DNA of 20,789 bases. Origin: Butyriboletus loyo. Lineage: Eukaryota > Basidiomycota > Agaricomycetes > Boletales > Boletaceae. The notes beneath the pieces are model-generated. The model had not been told where the DNA came from, ran no database searches, and worked only from the letters and a program-made list of their open reading frames with translations. Positions 9,757 to 18,095 of the stretch are shown piece by piece; position 1 is the first letter of the stretch; each line of letters opens with the position of its first letter. The translations under genes and the position numbers were made by a program. The stretch covers positions 1 to 20,789 of the forward strand of contig JBBPSI010000341.1 of the NCBI GenBank assembly GCA_038093515.1, written 5' to 3'.

Positions 9757-11626
9757 TCACAAGAAAAGACACACATGGTCTGCTGTCCCTGGATCCGCCG
9801 CATTTTGTCCGCTGTGTGAAGCATCTTGGTTGGGACGGTTGGGAACAGCGGCCTTGCGACGCGATTTACGCTTTGACTGTGACATGTGATAAGTCCCTGC
9901 ATACGCATTCGAGGGACAACCAACCTTTGGCCTTGTGGGGTTTGTTGCAACCGATCGCTAAGATGATATGTGAGACACACCACATCCGAAATGAGTAACA
10001 CTTACTTTATCAGGTCGAGCTGCGGCCATCCTGGAAGGTACTTCATTGGTGACATCCACCGATGAGTGAGGAGGTGATCGACGATCTGCAGGCTGGCGCG
10101 ATTTTCCGGTCCGTTGGTCAGGCTGATGTGAAGTGGTGTCTTGGTAGGTCCTCCTCTGCAGAAGCCATTTGAGTACCGAACGACCATGGTGTGACCCGAC
10201 AGTATCGAGATTTCGGTCTGCAGACCTCGGTACCTCATCCTCCCAGGGATGGGCGGAAGAAGGGGATGGTGGCTGCAGCGGAATCAAGCCATAGACAAAA
10301 GACGAATAAAGTGGTGACGAACCTCGTCAAAGTCGAATTGAGGACCTGGCGTGCTTGATGGCACCTCGACCTATACCATCGTGAACACTCACTTCGAGGT
10401 TACAACGAATGAAATCATACATCAAGGACATCACGATCTTGCTGTTGTATCTACACGATGCGGTCAGCACAACCATTTTGGTGACAGAATGACAAACTCG
10501 CACCGAATTTGAGTCAGGCGGTTGATCGTCATGGGCACCCGAGGTCGAAGGTTGCTTGTCTTGCTCACCAGTAGATGCCTAACATATATTTTGTCAACAT
10601 GGGGACTTATCCAACATGACAGGACTGGAAAGGCACAAGTACTTACATGGAAAGGTCCATACAGGTCTGGCAGAATGTTGCTGAGATCACGTATTACAAT
10701 TCCCCCCTTAACTCGTCCAGTCACGAGATAGCGGCTGTCTGGAGAGAGGGTAATGGAGCGCAACTGTTCACTGCCCTCGATGACAGGGTCAATCCGAGTC
10801 AGTGTTGATGTGTCTAGAAAGAAGATCAAATGCTTTGTGAATGCAGCAATGAATTTGCCATTTGTGGCCAGAGTGAGAGAGAAGATGTTGTCCTGGACAT
10901 CATAGAGAATCGGCGATTCAGCGAGTTGGGACCCAGTGGAGGTGTTGAATGATCTGATTTTCTTAATGCGAGATGTGGCAAAAATCTGCTGATCATCGTT
11001 TGACCACGCGAGCGGAGTGGTCACACCCCCACAGGTCTCAGTCTGGATGATGAAGAGCTGGTCACCATTGTGATTGTTAAAAATGCGGATGGAGCTGTTA
11101 TATGCGGCAGTGGCGATGTGGTCGCCATTCCAAGAGAATTTGATTCCGGTGACCGTGTTGTCGTGTTTGAGCGGGCCAACAAGTCTCTGCCCACTTGTGA
11201 GACTCCAAATGTTTGCTTCCTTGTTTGCAGTCCCAGTGGCAAATCTGGCCGAGTCTGGGGAAACGTCGACCGCAACCACGTTATTGCTGCCCTCCACATC
11301 CATGACTTTTTCATGCAGCTCTGCATCCCATACGCTTGTTCCCTTCCCGTAAGTTCCGCACACAATCCATTTGTGATCTTTTGACACAGAAATCGCACGC
11401 AGGTCCATTCCAGTTTGCTGTCCAACCTCTTGGCCATCCGCAAGTCGCCATCGTCGAATCCCACCCACACCTCCACCTAAAACATGCTTTCCGTCGGGGT
11501 GGAACGCAACTGCGTATACATAGCCAGAGTGACCGGTGTCAAGTACCATCGTTTGGTCTTACTGAATGTCAGCATATACTCATGCACTCCTTCAAGCTGC
11601 CACGCACCGGTATTTGTTGACGACAT
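9757..11626 (-). CDS. WD40 seven-bladed propeller protein, copy 2
   Basis: The exon set matches copy 1: 11626-11608, 11557-10647, 10578-10504, 10370-10323, 10272-10006 and 9957-9757, giving 506 aa. Introns are 50, 68, 133, 50 and 48 nt. Exon 2 carries the same seven blades (first blade GHSGYVYAVAFHPDGKHVLG). Exon 3 is three codons longer than in copy 1, an in-frame change. The tail includes RKSRRKAAVPNRPNQ and ends in CLFL. The donor after the MSSTNT exon is GTGCGT and the branch point CTGAC is intact; the in-frame ATG at 11549 is an alternative start. No stop or frameshift is seen in the inferred exons, so this copy looks functional. Its role is unknown; the architecture suggests a scaffold or binding protein. 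Confidence 0.75.
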
Positions 11627-11809
11627 TCCCACCGATGGCAATTGTTGGTGTCGAAATGTCAAGGAGCAACGCGTTTCGGTTTACTCGTGGTGCGCAGTTG
11701 CTGTATAAACACGTTTCCTTGTTCTCAACATGGACTCTTTACCCAGGTGCCTGGTGCCTTGGGCGCTTTCTTACTCGATCCCAGTTGGGTGACCTCATGA
11801 GGTAAACAA

Positions 11810-11935
11810 TCAACATCGGCGAAACTTGCCTTCATTGCCAAGGGCAGTCTGCGACTGCTCGTCATATCTCGGCTGCAGGACTTGGTTTACAGAGTGTACA
11901 GTTCGTTCCCGAAATTCTCCAGAGCCAGAGGACGC
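11810..11935 (-). pseudogene. Relic E upstream of WD40 copy 2
   Basis: A minus-strand remnant matches the 14989-15174 frame. The end is well kept (HSVNQVLQP, then DEQSQTALGNEGKFRRC and stop at 11810-11812), but about 45 bases are missing after ENFGNE, so the two halves are out of register. Family not recognised. Confidence 0.4.
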
Positions 11936-11941
11936 ACAAAA

Positions 11942-12235
11942 GAAATGACAGGAAACACACATCGACTCTGCCTATCGCCCACAGTCTAACAAGAACGCTG
12001 CCGCTGCACCTACGCCGAGTCTTCGTACCTTGTAAACCTGGGTTCAAGTTCAGACAAAATTGCGCCTAGGATACAGCCGGAACCCTGATCGGTGTCTAGC
12101 CAATCGAATTCAGGCCCGGCTGGAGGGTAAGCACAAGTGGATCCCTGATCGGACTGCATCTAGACATGATCACCGGCCTGGATGATGTGGGCTCTATTGG
12201 TATAAATAGCGTCCTGTTGAAACCCTACAGTGTGA
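11942..12235. repeat. Repeat R, right copy (paired with 219-520)
   Basis: This is the second copy of the 300-base repeat, joined directly to the right edge of WD40 unit 2. It keeps the TATAAATAGCGTCCTGTTGA block. Compared with the left segment about 200 bases (left 530-740) are missing between this repeat and the P450 piece, which removed the P450 C-terminus. Confidence 0.75.
12201..12208 (+). promoter_or_regulatory. Candidate TATA box in repeat R (right)
   Basis: TATAAATA is conserved with the left copy at 485-492, with an identical flank over the following 14 or so bases. No plausible plus-strand gene follows within reach. Confidence 0.3.
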
Positions 12236-12256
12236 ATGGCAATTGGTGAAAGATGG

Positions 12257-12376
12257 TCACACCACGCGTGTCGATCGTGTCCAAACTACAAGTACTCGGT
12301 GGAAATGGCGACAAACCGATGCCCCGCGGCTTCCTCATCCTTTTCACTTGTGTTCGGGAACAGATCAGGATCATGG
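12257..12376 (-). pseudogene. P450 fragment, copy B, heme-binding side
   Basis: On the minus strand the frame contains SEKDEEAAGHRFVAISTEYL, then a TAG stop at 12286-12288, then FGHDRHA, aligning with the heme-loop start of the left P450 relic (GARHQFVATFRGYLSFGHGRHA region). The intron donor after the heme-loop Ala is also kept as GTGTGA. The stop codon and the lost C-terminus make it a dead fragment. Homology to the P450 fades above about 12376. Confidence 0.75.
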
Positions 12377-12600
12377 GTCGCGACCGTGGGCGATATTGAG
12401 GACGAGGCGTGGATGTAGCGGGATGACGAAGAGAACGGGAGTGGACATGAGACGCGAGATCTTAAGAGCTCAGCTCGCACTGACTCCCTTGGACCCAGCG
12501 TGACGAACCAGAGGTTGAACATTGAGACGTTAACGTCCTTGCCAATTGAAAGTCGGCTGTACTAGTAGCTCGGACATCCTAATGTACATCCTTTGGGTTT
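12376..12600. other. Junction between P450 copy B and WD40 unit 3
   Basis: From about 12495 the sequence matches the flank of gene D left of WD40 unit 1 (about 5485-5600; shared CGTGACGAACCAGA and TAGCTCGGACATCCTAATG). Between 12376 and 12495 I see no match elsewhere in the window. The WD40 unit 3 segment therefore begins somewhere between these points, inside a P450 copy. Confidence 0.55.
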
Positions 12601-12916
12601 GAAACAGCTCTAATTACTTGTAGAGCATCTACATGAATTGCCACATCCAGCCCTTCACCTGGATCAATGCGTCTCACCGTGTGTACCTGAGCGAATACAC
12701 AACATCCATTCGGGTAAGCTGATCGAAATGGTAGGTAACCGGATCGAAATGGTAGCATTGCCTGATCCTTCTTGATGCTGACCCACTGTGAGTCTAACGA
12801 TGAAAGTCGAGGAAAAGTAACACGCACCGTTACATGGACGCCCTCGGCTGAGGGTTCAGATGGATCGATTGGTTGTTGCACCTAGTAGGGCGTGAGCTGT
12901 CATGACGAGGTCCACA

Positions 12917-14790
12917 TCACGAGAAAAGACACACGGGGTCCACTGCCCTTGGATCCGCCGCGCTTTGTCCGCCATGGGAAGCATCTTGGTTCGGACGGTT
13001 GGGACGACGCGATTTACGCTGTGAGGTGTGATAAGTCCCTGCATACGCATTCAAGGAACAACAAACCTTCGGCCTTGTGGGATTTGTTGCAACCGATCGC
13101 TACGATGATATGTGAGACACACCGCATCCGAAATGAGCAACACTTACTTTATCAGGTCGAGCTGCGGCCATCCTCGAAGATCCTTCATTGGTGACATCCA
13201 ATCTCACCGATGAACGAGAAGGTGATCGACGATGGACAGGCTGGCGCGATTTTCCGGTCTGTCGGTCAGGCTGAGGTGAAGTGGCGTCCTGACGACCCTT
13301 CCTCTGTAGCAACCATTTGAATATCGAGCGGCCATGGCGTGACCCGACAGTGTTGAGATTTCGGTTTGCACGTGTCGGTACCTCATCCCCGGGCGGATGG
13401 GCATAAGAAGCCGGGGACGGTGGCTGCAGCGGAGTCAAGACACAGATAACCGACGAATGGAGTGGTGACGAACCTCATCAAAGTCGAACTGAGGACCTGG
13501 CGTGCTTGACGGCACCTCAACCTATACTATCGTGAACACACACTTGAAGGTTAAAACGATGAATTCATACATCGAGGACATCACGATCTCGCTGTTGTGT
13601 GTACACGATGAGGTCAGCGAAACTATTTTGGTGATGGAATGACAAACTCATACCGAATTTGAGTCAGGCGGTTTGTCATCATGACTGCGCGATGTCGAAG
13701 GTTGCTTGTCTTGCTGACCTTCCTCGCGGGCAGATGCCTAACATATTTTGTCAATGTGTGGAATTACCCCACATGCCGGGATTATGAAGGCACAAATACT
13801 TACATGGAAAGGTCCATACAGGTCTGGCAGAATGTTGTTGAAATCACGTATGACAATTTTCCCGTCATATTGTCCAGTCGCGAGATAGCGGCTGTCTGCG
13901 GAGATAGAAATTGACCATAGGTCTTCACTGTCCTCGATAACAGGGTCAATCCGAGTCAGTGTTGATGTGTCCAGAAAGAAGATCGAACGCTGTGCAAATG
14001 TAGCCATGAATTTACCGTTGGCGGCGAGAGCGAGAGAGTGGACGTCCCGGCCATCATAGAGAATCGGCGATTCAGCGAGTTGGGACCCAGTGGAGACGTC
14101 GAAAGACCTGATTTTGTATTCACGGGACGCAGCAAAAATTTGCTGGTTGTCGGCTGACCATGCGAGCGGAGTGCCCAGATACCAGGATGCCTGAGTCTGG
14201 ATGAGGAGGAGCTGGTCGCCGTTGTGGCTGTTGAAGATGCGGATGGACGTCCCAAATGTGGCAGTGGCGATGTGGCTGCCACTCGGCGAGAATTTGATTC
14301 CGATGACCGGGCGGTTATGTTCAAGTGGGCCAACGAGTCTCTTCCCACTCGTGATGCTCCAAATACTTGCTGTCTCGTCAGTACCCTCTCCAGTCCCAGT
14401 GGCAAACCTGGTTGAATCCGGGGAAACGTCGAGTGCAATCACGTAACCTGTGCCCTCCACATTGATGACTTTTCCATGCAGTTCTGCATCCCACACACTT
14501 GCCCCCTCCCCTCGAGTCCCGCACACGACCCATTTATGATCCCCTGACGCAGAAATTGCGCGCAGGTTCATTCCCGTTTGCTCTCCGACCTGTTGACCGT
14601 CCGCAAGTTGCCATCGCCGAATCCCACCCACACCCCCGCCCAAAACATGCTTTCCGTCGGGGTGGAACGCAACTGCGTATACATAGCCAGAGTGACCGGT
14701 GTCAAGTACTATCGTTTGGTCTTACTGAATTGTCAGCATATACTCATGCACTCCTTGAAACTGCTACGCACTTGTATTCGTCGACGACAT
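12917..14790 (-). CDS. WD40 seven-bladed propeller protein, copy 3
   Basis: Inferred exons are 14790-14772, 14720-13804, 13737-13654, 13521-13474, 13423-13148 and 13099-12917, giving 508 aa. The position of the second possible start (ATG at 7817 and 11549 in copies 1 and 2) is ATA here, so this copy depends on the MSSTNT micro-exon. That micro-exon, its GTGCGT donor and the CTGAC branch point are intact. Exon 2 has two extra codons in blade 3 (GTGEGTDETAS). Exon 3 is six codons longer than copy 1, exon 4 three codons longer, exon 6 six codons shorter; every change keeps the frame. The 132-nt third intron has a one-base deletion, which argues that it is not coding. No inactivating change is seen, provided that the micro-exon model is right; otherwise this copy lacks a start codon. 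Confidence 0.7.
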
Positions 14791-14988
14791 CTCACCGATG
14801 GCACACAACCGTTGGTGTCGAAATGTCAAGGAGCAAGGTGTTTCGGTTCGCTCGTGGTGCGCAAACCTGCAGTATAAAAACGTTTCATTATTCTTAATAT
14901 GGGCTATTTGCGCAGGTGCCTCGTGGTTTTAGTGCTTTCTTACTCACATCCCGGGTAGATGACCTCGTTGCGATGACTAGATAAACAG

Positions 14989-15174
14989 TCAACATCGACG
15001 AAACTTGTCTTCTTTGCCAAGGGCAGTCTGCGATTGCTCGTCACAGCTCGGCTCCAGGACTCGGTTTACGGACTGTACAATTTCTGTTAGACCAACTGGC
15101 GATATACCGCCCACAAAGTACGCCTCGTTCTCAAAATTCTGTTGGGCCAGAGTTCGCACGAAATCCCAGTCGCC
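14989..15174 (-). CDS. Open 3' end of unknown gene E (best copy)
   Basis: Minus-strand frame of 61 codons ending at a TGA (14989-14991). It contains GDWDFVRTLAQQNFENEAYF, then TEIVQSVNRVLEP, and ends in GKEDKFRRC. Related frames lie at the same place upstream of WD40 copies 1 and 2, both broken. A TGA at 15175-15177 closes the frame on its 5' side, so it is either an exon or a remnant of a longer gene. It lies about 200 bases upstream of WD40 copy 3 in the same direction, and could also be part of that gene's promoter region that happens to be open. Family not recognised. Confidence 0.35.
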   Translation of the reverse strand, partial: GDWDFVRTLAQQNFENEAYFVGGISPVGLTEIVQSVNRVLEPSCDEQSQTALGKEDKFRRC

Positions 15175-15277
15175 TCAGCCCCCTTCGACGATGTCCTCTG
15201 TATCCCTGACTGGCTGGTCCTGCCGTCGATGATCTATCATCCTTCAGTCCCAGGTGCCTTACCACGTTTGGGCAGAC

Positions 15278-15362
15278 TCACGTACGGTTTCAGAAATTTC
15301 GGAAAAAGCCCGATGACAACACCACCTGTGACAGCGTCAATAGTATACTGGGTATCGAGCGA
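15278..15362 (-). pseudogene. P450 fragment, copy B, middle piece
   Basis: On the minus strand this reads LDTQYTIDAVTGGVVIGLFP followed by KFLKPYVS, aligning with the left P450 relic at about 1780-1694. The flanking P450 exons on either side are missing: on the lower side WD40 unit 3 intervenes, on the upper side an unrelated 400-base stretch. Confidence 0.8.
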
Positions 15363-15419
15363 CGATGCACGCTTGCATGTAGTTGTAGCACCATCCACTG
15401 CATTCCGGGAAGGTGAGAC

Positions 15420-15810
15420 TATATGTATACATCTGTGGTGAACCATGAAAACCCACTTGCATTTATACGTCCCACACACCAGCGGTACCAATGCCAAATG
15501 TGGTGCGCAGTTAAACCGGGATCCGATTTATGCCTAGACAACCTGGATGGGGGTACGGATAGACTTGGGCCAGCTCCCGGGTTTTTATCCGGGTGGGTAC
15601 CCGGAGTCCGGACGTCGTGTGGGATCTCAAGTGGACGTCGACCGACCAAGTGGTTGCATCCCTATAATGGTACTCTGAGTCTTGTGCATCTTTCATCACG
15701 GGCTGGATCTCATACAATCGAGTTATCGTGCGGAAGAACTCACCATACTGAACTAACATACGCAGGAAGGAGATAGATGGAAATTAGAATAGTGGCAGGT
15801 AGTAAGGGAC
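15420..15810. other. Unmatched insert with palindromic core
   Basis: This stretch sits where the left P450 copy has its DVLNNPYH exon and has no partner in the window. Its core (15576-15612) is GC-rich and multiply palindromic: TCCGGGT-GGGT-ACCCGGA forms a perfect seven-base stem (15588-15605), GGGTACCC is self-complementary, and CCCGG/CCGGG pair around GTTTTTAT. A minus-strand frame (15511-15759) is open but unrecognised. It may be a small inserted element; no clear terminal repeats were found. Confidence 0.4.
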
Positions 15811-15811
15811 G

Positions 15812-16745
15812 TACATATATACTACCAACTCTTTTGCCGACAGCTTGGACGTTCGTATGTTGAGAATCGATCCAGGTAGGAAAACATAGGTGAGAGGGAA
15901 TCCTACTGAGCCTGGTCAATAAAAGATAGCATCAAAGAACCTGAAAGAAGTTGCCTACAACGATCCATATGTGCTCGACGCTCTATCCACTATTCCCCAA
16001 CAAACGATGACAACGCCATCCTCCGTTCTATGTTCTGTATTTTTCGTGGACGAATCGACACGCATGACCACGACGTGGATCGCGTCAATACACACGAGCA
16101 TGGACCAGCGGGAAAAGGAATGGGAGACGGGAGACAACGGGAGACATAAACTCAACTTACGAAAACTTTGGATCAGATGGCTGCCCCTTGATCATAGAGC
16201 AAGTCGCATCGCCTTGTGGACCGCGCGTGCCTCGACTGAACCTAGAGTTATCGTGAAGTAAAAAAAATCTTCAGGAAGTGAGCAGCAATGATTCGTAAAA
16301 CTTGGCAAGGAACACCAATGTGAATGCAAGGCCATTCATCACGCCGGGGCAATGAAGGACCTTGAATCTACACTGCAGGATACGTTCAAATGGCAAAGGG
16401 TAGAAGTTGGAGGCATCGATGTGAATTTTCAATCGCCGCTAGCGGTGGGCCCAAATCATGAACGGAAGGAATGCTTCAGCCTTGATCTCTTGGATAATCC
16501 CTGTGAGTTCTACGTTTATACTCTCTCGACTCGACACGCGGCTGGTTGTTTCGTCCTTTTCCACGTCAGGCTGTCACGGTGCTTCCCTGTCCGACCCATG
16601 TCGTCGGCGTCATCACCCCCCCTCTGCACTGGCTGCTTGACTGCAACTTGAACCCAGGCAGCCTGGGTTCCATTCGAGGGCTCCCTAGCGGTAGACATTT
16701 AACATCCTATCACCATGACTCGCATTATGCTTGTTGACATTCACG
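15812..16745. repeat. P450 5' region, copy B (paired with 2130-3070)
   Basis: The second copy of the P450 5' part and upstream DNA. The hydrophobic start MNGLAFTLVFLAKF (minus strand from 16339) corresponds to MNDLAFTLVLIARF in copy A; the frame then stops early. It is shorter than the left copy through several deletions. It carries no intact gene. Confidence 0.65.
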
Positions 16746-17229
16746 GTTTGTAACTTCCTGGAAAACATTTTTATATACCCATCTGATGATTTTACGTGGG
16801 GCATACGGGCGGGAGATGTTCGGTATCCTGCAAGGTTCTCCATACTTGGGTAGAGAACGACCCACCTGCTCCTAGCACAGCTGCATAACTTGGTCAGTAC
16901 TTTCTATGTATTCTGAGCATCAACCATGAGTAAGTGCTGGTGTATATCTGCTGTATGCTGTTCTCGTTTCCTCAGGGAATGCTCGCAATTGGGTAATGAC
17001 AGTAGATCTCGGCGTCCCCAATAGATGATCGCCCACGAATGTTTCGAGGCGGTCGCAACGCATAGTTGATCGACCAGCGTCAGACCATCTGAACTTGCTC
17101 GCGTTCTCGATAGTCGTGTGTGATGGATTGGACAATGAGAAGAGAAGCTCAGCGACGTGAATGGTTGCCCTGGAATGAATGGTCGATGATCAAATCCGTT
17201 TTCAAAAGGCTCTCGCATTGAGAAGTGTT
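16745..17229 (-). pseudogene. Gene D relic, right copy
   Basis: The minus strand holds a frame (17135-16920) with LETFVGDHLLG that matches LDTFVANHLLERLP of the gene D relic, and the bases around TCTGAACTTG and GTGYGATGGAT match 5420-5470. The remainder of 16745-16990 has no recognised content. Its position between the P450 5' region and a WD40 relic repeats the order seen on the left side of the window. Confidence 0.4.
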
Positions 17230-17636
17230 TGGACCCGGTCGGGAACAGCGGCCTTGCGGCGCGATTGATGCTGTAATGTGTGATAAGTCCCTGCATATGG
17301 ATCCGGGAACAACGAACCTTTGGCTTTGTGGGGTTTGTTGCAACAGATCGCTAAGATGATATGTTAGACGCTCCACATCCGAAATGAACAGCACTTACTT
17401 TGTCAGGTCGACCTGCGGCCATCCTTGCCGGTGACTCTTCCTCCATAGCAACCTCTTGAGTATCGAACAGCCATGGCGTGACCCGACAGCGTCTTGTGAC
17501 TGTTGAAAATGCGGATGGACCTCCTACACGTGGCAGTCATTCGGAAAGAATTTCATGATCCATTTGTGATCTCTGGACACGGAAATTGCGCGCAACTTCA
17601 TTCCCGTCTGCTTTGCGACCTGTTGACTTTCGGAAT
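17230..17636 (-). pseudogene. WD40 gene relic, copy 4
   Basis: Pieces of the WD40 gene lie in correct order but with large internal deletions: last exon and last intron (about 17240-17400), part of exon 5 (17404-17492, containing the CCATGGCGTGACCCGACAGC block), part of blade 4 (17493-17537), and part of blades 1-2 (17538-17635). The last intron's GTAAGT donor is still recognisable. The copia LTR begins right after the last piece, so the gene's 5' end is absent from this side. Confidence 0.8.
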
Positions 17637-18077
17637 TGGTAGAGTCCGAGCAGGCGCACCGAGGGCAACGAAGGATGCAAGGGTAAACCTATCAGTGGAA
17701 AGACTCACTGATAATACGAGAGTGAGAGTATCGCAAACAGAGTATAAGGAGCAAGGCTCAACTTAGAGATATCACAGTAGTGATGATAGAACTGAAAGAT
17801 CTTTCGAAAAAGCGACAAGCCATAAGGGCTGTCTTATATACAGTACATGAGTGTTTGTACTTATGTTCTGTATAGTACCTTTATAAGGTATAGTATGAAA
17901 TACATGGCGATATGATAGAGATAAGAGATAAGACTAAACATATCGTCCAATAGCATAATAAGAGCTATTTGTAATGTGATAAGCGTGACTAGGTCTAGAC
18001 AATGATGTCATATAGACCAGTCTAGAAACGTAGTGGCTGTAAGTGAAATATAGAAATAGAACACTACCGTTTCAACA
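17637..18077 (-). mobile_element. 3' LTR of a Ty1/copia element
   Basis: The LTR, read on the minus strand, starts TGTTGAAACGGTAG directly after a purine tract (GCGAGGAGGAG) and ends at ACTCTACCA, giving TG...CA ends and about 441 bases. The start is well supported by the polypurine tract; the far end is set by where WD40 homology stops and by the CA dinucleotide, so it may be off by some bases. Flanking GGAAT (17632-17636) would be one side of a five-base target duplication, but the other LTR lies outside the window. Confidence 0.75.
17833..17840 (-). promoter_or_regulatory. LTR TATA box
   Basis: TATATAAG on the minus strand inside the LTR, with a second TATA-like site (CTTATAAAGG) about 45 bases upstream. 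This is where a U3/R promoter is expected in a copia LTR; in this 3' copy it would drive transcription outward toward the WD40 relic. Confidence 0.45.
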
Positions 18078-18095
18078 CTCCTCCTCGCTTTAGCA

